From positions 1 to 42,763 of the forward strand of contig CALXTM010000013.1 of the NCBI GenBank assembly GCA_944391415.1: a stretch of DNA of 42,763 nt. Reading direction: 5' to 3'. A program made the translations under genes and the position numbers. Each line of letters starts with the position of its first letter. The first letter of the stretch is position 1. The DNA comes from an uncultured Alphaproteobacteria bacterium (lineage in GTDB: Bacteria; Pseudomonadota; Alphaproteobacteria; RF32; CAG-239). The notes beneath the pieces are model-generated. The model was not told the DNA's origin and ran no database searches. It was given only the letters and a program-made list of their open reading frames with translations. Below are positions 7,384-18,002 of this stretch, piece by piece.

Positions 7384-8322
7384 TTAATCGTCCAACAGAT
7401 GCGCCTTGTTATATTCTTCTTTTAGGTGTTCAATCTCTACATTGGTGTAGCGCTGGGTGGTGGATAGGGACGCATGACCCAATAATTCCTGAATGGAGCG
7501 CAAATCGGTTCCTTGCGCCAAAAGGTGAGTGGCAAAAGAATGACGCAGAGCATGGGGAGTTAAAGTATCGGGAAGCCCCAAATAGCTCCGAATCTTTTCC
7601 AAGGTGCGCTGAACAATGCGCGGACTGATACGCTCGCCTCTTGCTCCTAAGAATAAAGCATCTCCTGGTTGTTGATTATAGGGGCAAGCCTTAAGGTAGG
7701 CAGCGATTTTATCTTTAACTATGGGGAGAATGGGAACTAAGCGTTCTTTGTTGCCTTTGCCCCGGATTTTGAGGAAATCGTTATGATTAATATCTCCGAT
7801 ATTGAGTGACAGGGCTTCAGAAATTCGCAAACCACATCCGTATAATATTGTCAAAATGGCGACATCTCTAAGCCCTTGCCACTTGTCTTTGGCAAAGTCT
7901 GCAGCGGCATCAAGCAGGTTTAGAGTTTGGTCAACATCAAGCGCTTTTGGCAAAATCTTGTCTTTTTTGGGAGAGGAGATAATGGTGATGGCGGTATTGT
8001 CAATTAGATGGTTGCGATTGAGCCAATGAAAAAAGCTTTTGAGCGATGAAAGCTCACGTGCTAAAGATGATTTGCTTAAATGGCGTTGATTTTGCCGGCT
8101 TAAAAAAGCGCGAAATGTTCTGACATCTATTGATTGAAGCGCTGATATATCGGGTAAATATCCCAAATATTCTTGCCAAAAACAAAAGAAAAACGATAAA
8201 TCTCTGGCGTAAGATTCTACCGTATGAGCCGAATAGCCACGCTCTTTGGCAAGCCAAAGCTGCCAATCGTTGATGAGAGCCAAAACCGAAGCGGCACAAC
8301 TGTATTTTATCTCTTGTTTCAT
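7384..8322 (-). CDS. xerC: Tyrosine recombinase XerC
   Basis: A 312-residue tyrosine recombinase that, with XerD, resolves chromosome dimers at dif. An N-terminal SAM-like DNA-binding domain (about 15-110) precedes the catalytic domain. All active-site residues are visible: Arg166 (GCGLRISEAL), Lys189 (RGKGNKERLVP), His257 and Arg260 (HALRHSF), His283 (LGHASLSTTQ) and nucleophile Tyr292 (QRYTNV). XerC rather than XerD is favoured because xerC is the neighbour of priA and the atp operon in many Alphaproteobacteria; the protein alone does not separate the two firmly. No integron or phage genes are near, so this is a housekeeping copy. Confidence 0.88.
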   Translation of the reverse strand: MKQEIKYSCAASVLALINDWQLWLAKERGYSAHTVESYARDLSFFFCFWQEYLGYLPDISALQSIDVRTFRAFLSRQNQRHLSKSSLARELSSLKSFFHWLNRNHLIDNTAITIISSPKKDKILPKALDVDQTLNLLDAAADFAKDKWQGLRDVAILTILYGCGLRISEALSLNIGDINHNDFLKIRGKGNKERLVPILPIVKDKIAAYLKACPYNQQPGDALFLGARGERISPRIVQRTLEKIRSYLGLPDTLTPHALRHSFATHLLAQGTDLRSIQELLGHASLSTTQRYTNVEIEHLKEEYNKAHLLDD

Positions 8323-8456
8323 AAATCTAAATTAAAACACAAAATATTTAACAAACGGTTGTTAAAGGAAATGTTTTTTGTGCGTAAATCGGAATGATGT
8401 TTGAGATAAACAAATAAAACTGCTAATCTTTGGAGAAATATTGCGGAGGACGTAAA

Positions 8457-10631
8457 ATGCAGATTGTGGGCGTGTTGTTGCCACTGCCGTTTAATGAGCC
8501 GTTTGATTATAAAGCAGATGATACGGTCTTGTTGGGGAGTTTGGTCAAAGTTTCGTTTGGCAAAGAAACTTTGGTCGGTGCGGTGTGGCAGGTAAACAAA
8601 CAAAGCACGCTTGATGATAAAAAAATTAAAAAAATAATCGAGGTTATGCCTTATCCGCCGCTAAAAGACACTATGCGCAAATTTGTGGAGTTTGTGGCAT
8701 CTTATAATATGGCGCTCAAAGGTTTGGTCTTAAAGATGGTGCTTAGTGTCAGACAGGTGTTTGATGATCCAAAAATGCTCAAACTCTATGAGCTGTCAGG
8801 CAAAACTTTGAGCGAGGCCGGCCTAAAAAACTCTGATGCCAGATGGCGGGTTATGGATTTTTTGAAATTTGCCCCGTTTAACAGGCAGGAAATTGCAGCC
8901 GGAGCAGGGGTAGGGCAAAGTGTGATAAAAACGCTTATTGAGGCAGGCGTCTTAAAAGAAGTTTTGGTCGAAAAGAAAAAAGAGTATCAAAAACCAATTT
9001 GCGGATTTCAAAAAGTTGAACTAACCGATGAGCAAAAAGCGGCAGCTTGCGAATTATGCGCCAAAGTCGGCAATGGATTTGATGTCACTTTGCTTAAGGG
9101 CGTTACCGGATCGGGCAAAACGGAAGTTTATTTTGAGGCGGTGGAAAAAGCTTTTGCAATTGGTAAACAGGTGCTGATTTTGGTGCCGGAAATTGGCTTG
9201 ACCGCACAGTGGTTGAGGCGATTTGAAAAAAGATTTGGTGTGAAACCGGCGGAATGGCACTCGGCTTTGAGCCAAAAAGAAAGAATCGATACCTGGAAAG
9301 CAGTGGCTCAAGGAGAGGCCAGAATTATCATCGGGGCGAGATCGGCATTGTTTTTGCCATATCCTAATCTGGGGCTGATTGTGGCAGATGAAAGCCACGA
9401 TGCATCTTATAAACAAGAAGATGTGGTTAATTATCAGGGCAGAGATATGGCAGTGGTGAGGGCAAAATTAGAGCAAATACCACTCATCTTATCAACTGCA
9501 ACACCTGATTTGGAGACAATTTGCAATGTGGACGAGGGCAAATATAATCAGGTTTGCTTGAAATCGCGGTTTGCCAATGCCGCAATGCCCGATATTAAAA
9601 TTATTGACCTGAAAAAAGATAAACCGGTTAAAGGGTCATGGGGGGTGTCTTGGTTGTCACCGACACTTTGTGAAAAACTTAAAGCAAATTATGAAAAAGG
9701 CGAACAGAGCGTATTGTTTTTAAACAGAAGAGGGTATGCGCCGCTTTTGATATGCCGCGACTGTGGGCACAGAATCCAGTGCCCTAACTGCACGGCATGG
9801 CTGACCGAACATAAAAAAGCAGGCAAGCTTGTTTGTCATCATTGCGGATATATGACGGATATTCCGGACAAATGTCCGGAATGTGGTTCAGAAACGGGAT
9901 TGACGGCTTGCGGGCCGGGAGTGGAAAGAATCGCCGAGGAGATAAAATATCGTTTGCCGCTGGCCAGAACCAGAGTGTTGTCTTCTGATTTTGTTACCAA
10001 TTTCAAAGAGGTGCATCAGGTAATTAAAGAAATGGAAGATGGCAAAATCGATATCCTTATCGGAACGCAAATATTAGCCAAAGGACATCATTTTCCGGAT
10101 TTGACTTTGGTGGGAATCGTTGATGCCGATTTGGGGCTGATGGGAAGCGATTTACGTGCGGCAGAGAGGACTTATCAGTTGTTGTCTCAGGTCGCGGGAC
10201 GGGCCGGAAGAGGTCAAAAAAAAGGCGAAGTATATTTGCAGACCTTGTATCCTGATAATGCGGTATTAAATGCTTTGGTGAGCGGAAACAGCGAAGAATT
10301 TTATCGCTTGGAAAAGGAATCGAGAAAAATCTTGAAAATGCCGCCGTTTGGTAAGTTGGCGGCGGTTATCGTGTCGGGAGCTAAGAAAGATGAGGTCGAA
10401 AAGGTGGCAATTTGGCTCGGGCAAACAGCGTTTAACGACGACAAAATTTCAACACTTGGGCCGGCGCCTGCGCCAATATTTGTTTTGCGCAATAAATATC
10501 GCTACAGATTGTTGGTGAAAACCGATAAAGATGTGAAGATTCAAAATGTTGTAGCAAGCTGGTTAAAAAGAGTAAAAATACCTTCGACGGTGCGGGTGGA
10601 GATAGATATTGATCCTTATTCTTTTTATTGA
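8457..10631 (+). CDS. priA: Primosomal protein N' (replication restart helicase PriA)
   Basis: A 724-residue superfamily 2 helicase that reloads the replisome at stalled forks. Seen in order: an N-terminal 3'-DNA-binding domain starting MQIVGVLLPLPF, Walker A GVTGSGKTE, the DESH box (DEAH-type motif II), the paired zinc-binding Cys cluster (CRDCGHRIQCPNC, then CHHCG and CPECG), GTQILAKGHHFPDL and the QVAGRAGR motif VI. The frame extends nine codons further upstream, but the ATG at 8457 has a GCGGAGGA ribosome site eight bases upstream and matches the family N-terminus. The divergent neighbour is xerC; the atp genes follow after about 78 bases. Confidence 0.95.
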   Translation: MQIVGVLLPLPFNEPFDYKADDTVLLGSLVKVSFGKETLVGAVWQVNKQSTLDDKKIKKIIEVMPYPPLKDTMRKFVEFVASYNMALKGLVLKMVLSVRQVFDDPKMLKLYELSGKTLSEAGLKNSDARWRVMDFLKFAPFNRQEIAAGAGVGQSVIKTLIEAGVLKEVLVEKKKEYQKPICGFQKVELTDEQKAAACELCAKVGNGFDVTLLKGVTGSGKTEVYFEAVEKAFAIGKQVLILVPEIGLTAQWLRRFEKRFGVKPAEWHSALSQKERIDTWKAVAQGEARIIIGARSALFLPYPNLGLIVADESHDASYKQEDVVNYQGRDMAVVRAKLEQIPLILSTATPDLETICNVDEGKYNQVCLKSRFANAAMPDIKIIDLKKDKPVKGSWGVSWLSPTLCEKLKANYEKGEQSVLFLNRRGYAPLLICRDCGHRIQCPNCTAWLTEHKKAGKLVCHHCGYMTDIPDKCPECGSETGLTACGPGVERIAEEIKYRLPLARTRVLSSDFVTNFKEVHQVIKEMEDGKIDILIGTQILAKGHHFPDLTLVGIVDADLGLMGSDLRAAERTYQLLSQVAGRAGRGQKKGEVYLQTLYPDNAVLNALVSGNSEEFYRLEKESRKILKMPPFGKLAAVIVSGAKKDEVEKVAIWLGQTAFNDDKISTLGPAPAPIFVLRNKYRYRLLVKTDKDVKIQNVVASWLKRVKIPSTVRVEIDIDPYSFY

Positions 10632-10668
10632 AAGTTGTTAATAAAAAAGAAACTAATTGATATATAGA

Positions 10669-10713
10669 ATGGCAAAAGTTAATTTGGAAAAAGATAAAGA
10701 GTTAGAGAAGTGA
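10669..10713 (+). CDS. Possible 14-residue leader peptide before atpH
   Basis: An ATG at 10669 opens a 14-codon frame, [14 protein letters not shown], whose TGA at 10711-10713 overlaps the GTG start of atpH (GTGA). A coupled leader or a small frameshift in the A8 tract after the GTG, which would fuse it to AtpH, would both explain it. No clear ribosome site precedes this ATG. It may be chance. Confidence 0.3.
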   Translation: MAKVNLEKDKELEK

Positions 10714-11261
10714 AAAAAAATTCTAAAAGCAAAATAGCTAAAGTTTATTCGACAGCCCTTTATGAAGCAGCTGCAGAAAAAGGGGTGATTGGCAAAGTCT
10801 GGGAAGATGTTGCCAAATTGAGGGCTTTTTTGCAACGAGATAAAGAGTTTGCTCTATACCTTGCCAGTCCTCTGTGGAGTGAGGAAGATAAAGAGGATGT
10901 GTTGGCGAAAACCTCGAAGATACTTAAGCTTGATGATGATACCAAAACTTGTTTGGAAATTATAAGCCAAAACAGGAGAATGTCTGATTTGGCGGCAATA
11001 TTGGATGAGTTTGTCGAGGTGTATTATCGGAAAAACAATATAGCTGAAGTCGAGGTCGAGACCGTAAAAGAATTATCTGCGGCGCAAGATGAAAAATTAT
11101 GCAATGTTTTGCAAAAATTATTGGGTAGAAAAATTGTGGTTAAGTATAATCTGAATCCGTTGGTGTTGGGCGGTTTGAGAATAAAATGCGGATCGCAAAT
11201 GTATGACGATTGCTTGGCGACAAAACTGAATTATTTGGAAAATGTGATGAAAGGTAAATAG
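10710..11261 (+). CDS. atpH: ATP synthase F1 subunit delta
   Basis: A 183-residue OSCP/delta subunit, the stalk protein that ties the F1 head to the b subunits. It has the family's N-terminal helical domain ([16 protein letters not shown]) and the C-terminal signature region ([24 protein letters not shown]). The length is normal. The start is a GTG directly behind a GAGAAG stretch, closer than usual, and it overlaps a possible leader peptide (10669-10713), so the exact start is uncertain. It is the first gene of atpHAGDC, the alphaproteobacterial F1 operon in which the F0 genes lie elsewhere. A TTGTTA/TGATAT pair near 10635-10663 could be its promoter. Confidence 0.9.
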   Translation: MKKNSKSKIAKVYSTALYEAAAEKGVIGKVWEDVAKLRAFLQRDKEFALYLASPLWSEEDKEDVLAKTSKILKLDDDTKTCLEIISQNRRMSDLAAILDEFVEVYYRKNNIAEVEVETVKELSAAQDEKLCNVLQKLLGRKIVVKYNLNPLVLGGLRIKCGSQMYDDCLATKLNYLENVMKGK

Positions 11262-11263
11262 AA

Positions 11264-12817
11264 ATGTCTGTATCTGCCAGTGAGATATCTTCAATTATCA
11301 AAGACAAAATTGCTCATAGTGATGCTAAAATAGATGTGGCTCAGGTGGGAAAGGTCTTGTCCGTCGGCGACGGAGTGGCTCGTGTATATGGACTCGATGA
11401 CGTGCAAGCCGGAGAGTTGGTCGAATTTGCAGGCGGTGTCAAGGGAATGGCCCTGAACTTGGAAGAAGATAATGTGGGCGTGGTTATATTTGGCTCTGAC
11501 CAAGAGATTAAAGAAGGCGATATTGTTAAAAGGACCAACTCGATCGTTAGTGTCCCGGTCGGAAAAGAGCTGTTGGGCAGAGTGGTTGATGCTTTGGGTG
11601 AGCCTATTGACGGAATGGGCCCCGTTAAGGCAAAAGAATATAGCAGATCAGACATTAAAGCTCCGGGAATTATTGAACGACGCTCGGTGCATGAGCCAGT
11701 ACAGACCGGAATTAAAATAATCGATTCTTTGATTCCTATCGGCAGAGGACAGCGTGAGCTTATTATCGGTGACAGACAAACCGGTAAAACGGCAATTATT
11801 CTTGATACCATAATCAATCAGAAAAAAACTAATGATGCCGCTAAATCTGATAAAGATAAACTTTATTGTGTTTATGTTGCAATAGGACAAAAAAGATCAA
11901 CCGTGGCACAAGTGGTTAAAACCTTAAAAGATTATGGTGCCATGGATTATACAATCGTGGTTGCGGCAACAGCATCTGATTCGGCTCCAATGCAGTATAT
12001 TGCACCGTATTCAGGATGTGCTATGGGAGAGTTCTTCCGTGACAGAGGAATGCATGCCGTGATATTTTATGATGATTTATCTAAACAGGCTACGGCATAT
12101 CGCCAGATGTCGTTGTTGTTGCGTCGTCCACCAGGACGTGAGGCATATCCTGGAGACGTGTTCTATCTACATTCTCGTTTGCTGGAAAGAGCTGCCAAAA
12201 TGAGTGATGCTGAGGGAGCAGGATCATTGACGGCAATGCCTGTGATCGAAACCCAAGCAGGTGATGTTTCGGCTTATATTCCGACTAATGTGATTTCTAT
12301 TACGGATGGTCAGATATTTTTGGAGAACTCTTTGTTCTACCAAGGTGTAAGGCCTGCGGTTAACGTCGGTATTTCGGTATCGCGTGTTGGTTCGGCGGCT
12401 CAAATCAAAGCAATGAAACAAGTCTCAGGTTCAATGAAACTTGATTTGGCTCAGTATCGTGAGATGGCTGCTTTTTCACAGTTTGCATCTGATTTGGATC
12501 AAGCTACGAAAAATTTGTTGGCCAGAGGTGCCAGATTGACTGAAATGCTTAAACAACCCCAATACAAACCGATGCCGGTGGAGGAAGAGGTTGTAGCAAT
12601 ATTTGCAGGCGTTAAGGGATATTTGGACAGTGTCGAACTAAGCCGGATACGCGAATTTGAAGAAAGAGTCTTGCAAGATTTGAGAGCAAATCACAAAGAT
12701 TTGTTGAAAGAAATTGCAGAGAAAAAGGTTGTATCCGAAGAAATAGAGGCCAAGCTAAACAGTTTCTATCAAAGCTTTTTGAAACGCTTTAGCGGGTCTT
12801 CGGAAAAAGCAGCTTAG
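11264..12817 (+). CDS. atpA: ATP synthase F1 subunit alpha
   Basis: A 517-residue regulatory nucleotide-binding subunit of the F1 head. It shows the P-loop GDRQTGKTA, the beta-barrel N-terminal domain ([24 protein letters not shown]), the [21 protein letters not shown] segment and the [17 protein letters not shown] region with the conserved arginine near the catalytic interface. Length and order are typical. It begins two bases after the atpH stop, so translation is likely coupled. Confidence 0.98.
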   Translation: MSVSASEISSIIKDKIAHSDAKIDVAQVGKVLSVGDGVARVYGLDDVQAGELVEFAGGVKGMALNLEEDNVGVVIFGSDQEIKEGDIVKRTNSIVSVPVGKELLGRVVDALGEPIDGMGPVKAKEYSRSDIKAPGIIERRSVHEPVQTGIKIIDSLIPIGRGQRELIIGDRQTGKTAIILDTIINQKKTNDAAKSDKDKLYCVYVAIGQKRSTVAQVVKTLKDYGAMDYTIVVAATASDSAPMQYIAPYSGCAMGEFFRDRGMHAVIFYDDLSKQATAYRQMSLLLRRPPGREAYPGDVFYLHSRLLERAAKMSDAEGAGSLTAMPVIETQAGDVSAYIPTNVISITDGQIFLENSLFYQGVRPAVNVGISVSRVGSAAQIKAMKQVSGSMKLDLAQYREMAAFSQFASDLDQATKNLLARGARLTEMLKQPQYKPMPVEEEVVAIFAGVKGYLDSVELSRIREFEERVLQDLRANHKDLLKEIAEKKVVSEEIEAKLNSFYQSFLKRFSGSSEKAA

Positions 12818-12829
12818 GGATGATAGATA

Positions 12830-13744
12830 ATGGCAGGTTTGAAAGAACTTAGAACTCGTATCGGAAGTATTAAATCAACGCAGAAAATTACTTCGGCGAT
12901 GAAGATGGTTGCGGCCGCCCGGTTGAGACGGTCGCAGGACCTGCTGGCCAAGTCTAAGACCTACTATGAGGGCCTGTTAACAATAGCCGGACGTCTTTAT
13001 AAAGAGGTAAAAACGGAAAGCAAGGCCAATAATACCGAAGCGGTATATCCGTTGATTATGCAGTCTAAACCAGTGCAAGAAAAGTTTTTGCTGTTGGTGC
13101 TGTCATCTGATCGCGGATTGTGCGGTAGCTATAATGCATATGTGTTGCGCGAAACAATACGCAGAATAGAAGAACTGCAACGTGACGGAAAAACGGTGAA
13201 GGTGCTTTGTATCGGTAAAAAAGTGGGTGATGCGCTAAAGCACAGATATCCTGATGTTTTGCTTGATACTTTGGTCGGTGTCGGCAACAAAAACGATAAT
13301 TATCGTGAAGTAGAAGATATTGCCGAAATGTTGCTCGAAAAGTACATGCTGGGAGAGTTTGATGTTTGCGAGGTGATTTATACCTATTTCCACTCGGCAA
13401 TTAACCGAGAAGTTAAATGCAATCAATTGCTTCCGTTTGAACTTAATGTCGATTTGGAAGATCCGCGCTATGATGACAAATACGGCGATGCTTTTTATGA
13501 ATATGACGTGGCAAAAGAAAAAGTGTTTAGCGATGTTGTATTTATGGCGGTCGTTTCGGAGCTGTTTCAGATGTTGCTTAATGCTTTGACAAGCGAGCAT
13601 GGCGCCAGAATGACTTCAATGGATAATGCAACACGAAACGCTAATGATATGATTGCAAAATTAACATTGAAATATAATCGCTTGCGTCAAGGTGCAATTA
13701 CAACCGAATTAATTGAAATTATTGCCGGAGCCGAGGCTTTATAG
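12830..13744 (+). CDS. atpG: ATP synthase F1 subunit gamma
   Basis: A 304-residue central rotor stalk. The N-terminal helix LKELRTRIGSIKSTQKITSA and MKMVAAARLRR, the SDRGLCGSYN segment, and the C-terminal helix ending in RNANDMIAKLTLKYNRLRQG and ITTELIEIIAGAEAL are all standard. It lies 12 bases after atpA and 36 bases before the atpD start. Length is slightly above the usual 285-295. Confidence 0.97.
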   Translation: MAGLKELRTRIGSIKSTQKITSAMKMVAAARLRRSQDLLAKSKTYYEGLLTIAGRLYKEVKTESKANNTEAVYPLIMQSKPVQEKFLLLVLSSDRGLCGSYNAYVLRETIRRIEELQRDGKTVKVLCIGKKVGDALKHRYPDVLLDTLVGVGNKNDNYREVEDIAEMLLEKYMLGEFDVCEVIYTYFHSAINREVKCNQLLPFELNVDLEDPRYDDKYGDAFYEYDVAKEKVFSDVVFMAVVSELFQMLLNALTSEHGARMTSMDNATRNANDMIAKLTLKYNRLRQGAITTELIEIIAGAEAL

Positions 13745-13756
13745 GTTTGTTGATGA

Positions 13757-15346
<1,590 letters not shown>

Positions 15347-15363
15347 AACAAGGAAATCTGGTC

Positions 15364-15879
15364 ATGGATAATGAAATAAACTTGACAATTGCAGTGCCGT
15401 CCAAAATTTATTTGGAGGAGAAGGTTGCCAGTGTGATTGTTCCGGCAGTAAGGGCGGCAGTCAATATCTTGCCAAGCCGAGCTCCGAGTGTGTTTGTGCT
15501 TGATTTCGGAGTCTTGGAAATCTTAAATGATAATGGCGGGGTGAAAAAACGCTATTTTGTTCAATCTGGAATGGCTGAGGTTGCCGGTAATAATTGCAAA
15601 GTCATGGTGCAGGGAATTGTGCCGTTTGAAGAGGTGGATTTGCGAGCAGCACAAAAACAGATTGAAACCGCAGAAAATGAGCAAGAAAAATTGTTCTATC
15701 AGATGATTCTCGACTATCAAAAAGGTATTCGTAGACGTTATTTGAGGACATTGAATATGTTTTCACGCAAATCGGGACATCAAAAAACCTATGATGAAGT
15801 TATTTCCGAGATTAAATATAGTATTGATGAACTGAGAAAAAAGAATGATGAAAAAGATATATTGGATGATGAAGGATAG
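15364..15879 (+). CDS. atpC: ATP synthase F1 subunit epsilon (long, divergent)
   Basis: A 171-residue epsilon subunit, the rotor-base protein that can inhibit ATP hydrolysis. The N-terminal beta-sandwich is recognisable (TIAVPSKIYLEEKVASVIVPA, then the hydrophobic VQSGMAEVAGNNCKVMVQG strand). The usual length is about 130-140; here the C-terminal part is longer, with a helical charged tail (RRRYLRTLNMFSRKSG onward) ending in many Lys, Asp and Glu. The assignment rests on these features and its place after atpD. The nitroreductase gene follows six bases later, probably in the same transcript. Confidence 0.88.
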   Translation: MDNEINLTIAVPSKIYLEEKVASVIVPAVRAAVNILPSRAPSVFVLDFGVLEILNDNGGVKKRYFVQSGMAEVAGNNCKVMVQGIVPFEEVDLRAAQKQIETAENEQEKLFYQMILDYQKGIRRRYLRTLNMFSRKSGHQKTYDEVISEIKYSIDELRKKNDEKDILDDEG

Positions 15880-15885
15880 TAGAAT

Positions 15886-16401
15886 ATGTTTTTAGAGGCA
15901 GGACTTTTGACCAGACGTTCGGTACGCCAGTTTGAAAAAGGAAAAAAGCTTACTAAGGCAGATTTTGAGGATTTACTGAAAATTGCAATGTATGCGCCTT
16001 CAGGATGCAATCGTCAGCCATGGGAGTTTATAGTGGTTGAAGACGATGAAACCAAGGATAAAATTATGCAAATACATGGGCATGCATCTTTTTTGAAAGA
16101 TGCCGCGGCGGCTATTGTGGTATGCGGTGATACTAATCAACAATTGGATGAAAACTTTTGGGTGGTTGATACCTCGGCCGCGGTGGAAAATCTGTTGTTG
16201 GCAATACATGGCAAAGGATTGGGCGGTTGCTGGTGTGCAATATATCCTTATGAAGAAAGGATGAAAGAGTTTCAAAAACTGCTTGGTTTGCCGGAAAATA
16301 TCAAGCCTAATGCTTTGGTGGTGGTCGGTTATCCAAGTAAAATTCCGCCACAACCAAAAGACCGCTTTAAGCCGGAAAAAATTCATTACGGGAAATGGTA
16401 A
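15886..16401 (+). CDS. Nitroreductase-family protein
   Basis: A 171-residue FMN-binding nitroreductase fold. The N-terminus TRRSVRQFEKGKKLTKADFEDLLKIA and YAPSGCNRQPWEFIVV, with the Arg-Ser-Val-Arg and Pro-Ser-x-x-Asn-x-Gln-Pro-Trp motifs, bind FMN; GLGGCWCAIYP and the PNALVVVGYPSK end are also typical. These enzymes reduce nitro groups, quinones or flavins with NAD(P)H; the true substrate cannot be told. It starts six bases after atpC and is followed by a strong bidirectional terminator, so it is the last gene of the atp transcript. Confidence 0.9.
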   Translation: MFLEAGLLTRRSVRQFEKGKKLTKADFEDLLKIAMYAPSGCNRQPWEFIVVEDDETKDKIMQIHGHASFLKDAAAAIVVCGDTNQQLDENFWVVDTSAAVENLLLAIHGKGLGGCWCAIYPYEERMKEFQKLLGLPENIKPNALVVVGYPSKIPPQPKDRFKPEKIHYGKW

Positions 16402-16403
16402 TT

Positions 16404-16446
16404 AAAGAAGAGGGAATTTGCTTGATAGCAAAATTCCCTCTTCTTT
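16404..16446. terminator. Bidirectional terminator between the atp transcript and aaxC
   Basis: AAAGAAGAGGGAATTT (16404-16419) pairs perfectly over 16 bp with 16431-16446, and the loop holds a further GC/GC pair. A and T runs flank it on both strands, so it can end both the rightward nitroreductase transcript and the leftward antiporter transcript. Confidence 0.9.
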
Positions 16447-16452
16447 TGAAGT

Positions 16453-17928
16453 TTAAATATTTACCAAACCTCTTACCATGGCATAGATAGCTGCTATGGC
16501 AATAAGTACCAAGATTATGGCAAATACTTTTTCGGAACAGGTGAAAGCCTCTTCTTTGGGGGCATTTTCACGTCTGGCCCAGATATATACCGGAATACCA
16601 AGAGCAATGATTATAACCGCAAGCATTAGGTATTGCAGGCCAGCGGCATAAATCAACCAGATGGCATATAAAGCGCCCATGGTAGCAGTAAATAAAGCAC
16701 CGGCACGTTTATACATTATATTGTTTGGATATTCGCCGTCTTCGCATAGTTTCCATAAATAAGCGCAAGAGGTAAAATAGGCCGGCAAAACCATGACACT
16801 GGTGATTGACAACATGGTGTTCCAAGCGTTGTTTGAAAAATAAACCAAAAGCAAGAATAATTGCATGGCAACAGATGTGACAATCAAAGACACAGACGGA
16901 GCTTCATTTTTATTTTCCTTGGCAAAAGCTTTGGGGAAGGTTCCGTCTTGGGCTGCCGCTTGCGGAATTTGAGCAGTTACCATGGTCCAGGCAAGCCAAC
17001 TGGTCAGAACCGATATTACAAGGCCGATGTTCATTACCCAAGCGCCCCATTTGCCAACGGACTGCTCCAAAATACCGGCAGTTGACGGGTTGGCAACGGC
17101 AGCAAGCTCTGATTGCGACATATAGCCAAAAGGCAATAATGACAGCAAAATATAGATTATTAAACAGCCCAAAAAGCCCAAAATGGTGGCCGGACCAATG
17201 TCTGATGCCGATTTGGCGCGGTTGGACATAACAACAGCTCCTTCAATACCGATAAAAGCCCACAAGGTTACCAGCATGGTGCTTTTGATTTGAGTGCTTA
17301 AATCGCCAAGTTTGGCTTTGGTGGCGATGGCTTCGCCCCAGAAATCAAAATCAAATTTGTCGAAATGGAATAAAAAGGCCATAATTAGTATAAACAATAC
17401 CAAGGGAACAATTTTGATAATAGTGCCGATACTGTTGACAATACTGGCTTGTTTTACTCCTTTTAGAACCAAAAAGTTAAAGCACCAGATGATAATTGAG
17501 CCGCCAATGATTGATGCAAGGTTGTTTCCTCCGGCAAAATAGGGCGGAAAGAAATAGTTGAGGGCATCCATGGTGATTACGGCATAGCCGACATTGCCGC
17601 AAACTTGGCAAAGCCAATATGACCAACCAATGGTAAATCCGGCATAATGACCGAATCCCGCACGGCTGTAAGAATAAATACCGGTGGTCAAATCTGGTCG
17701 GGCCATTGATAAAATAGAAAAGGTGCGAGCAATAAAGTAAATGCCGATGCCGGTAATTAGCCAAGCCAATAGTACAGCTCCGGCAGAAGCCCCAGCGGCC
17801 ATATTTTGCGGCAGAGAATAAATGCCGCCGCCAATCATGGAGCTGATAACAATTGCCGCCAAAGCCAAAACTCCAAGCCCATTGGGATTTCCTTTGACAG
17901 GGGCGTCAGAAGATTTTGAATTTTTCAT
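16453..17928 (-). CDS. aaxC: Basic amino acid antiporter, ArcD/AaxC type (APC superfamily)
   Basis: A 491-residue membrane protein with about 12-13 hydrophobic helices. The first carries the APC signature IVISSMIGGGIYSLP, followed by the ArcD-type segments SMARPDLTTGIYSYSRAGFG and TLWAFIGIEGAVVMSNRAKS. ArcD-group carriers exchange arginine for ornithine or agmatine. It lies 74 bases downstream of a pyruvoyl-dependent arginine decarboxylase on the same strand, as in the chlamydial aaxB-aaxC locus, so arginine/agmatine exchange is the likely function. Substrate specificity is inferred from this context. An 11-bp hairpin separates the two genes and a bidirectional terminator follows. Confidence 0.82.
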   Translation of the reverse strand: MKNSKSSDAPVKGNPNGLGVLALAAIVISSMIGGGIYSLPQNMAAGASAGAVLLAWLITGIGIYFIARTFSILSMARPDLTTGIYSYSRAGFGHYAGFTIGWSYWLCQVCGNVGYAVITMDALNYFFPPYFAGGNNLASIIGGSIIIWCFNFLVLKGVKQASIVNSIGTIIKIVPLVLFILIMAFLFHFDKFDFDFWGEAIATKAKLGDLSTQIKSTMLVTLWAFIGIEGAVVMSNRAKSASDIGPATILGFLGCLIIYILLSLLPFGYMSQSELAAVANPSTAGILEQSVGKWGAWVMNIGLVISVLTSWLAWTMVTAQIPQAAAQDGTFPKAFAKENKNEAPSVSLIVTSVAMQLFLLLVYFSNNAWNTMLSITSVMVLPAYFTSCAYLWKLCEDGEYPNNIMYKRAGALFTATMGALYAIWLIYAAGLQYLMLAVIIIALGIPVYIWARRENAPKEEAFTCSEKVFAIILVLIAIAAIYAMVRGLVNI

Positions 17929-17950
17929 GTTTTGTTTTCCTTATACTAAA

Positions 17951-17986
17951 TTTCGCGGAGCAACCAGAAAAAGCAGCTCCGCGAAA
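17951..17986 (-). promoter_or_regulatory. Intercistronic hairpin between aaxB and aaxC
   Basis: TTTCGCGGAGC (17951-17961) pairs perfectly with GCTCCGCGAAA (17976-17986), with a 14-base loop. On the coding strand it is followed by only a weak T-containing stretch, so it may be a partial attenuator or an RNA-stabilising stem that sets the decarboxylase-to-antiporter ratio. Confidence 0.55.
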
Positions 17987-18002
17987 GGTCATAAAATTAT
18001 GT

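Noticed and set aside
7384..8322. Phage or integron integrase instead of XerC
   Set aside because: There are no att-like repeats, cassettes or phage genes nearby, and the priA/atp context fits the chromosomal recombinase.
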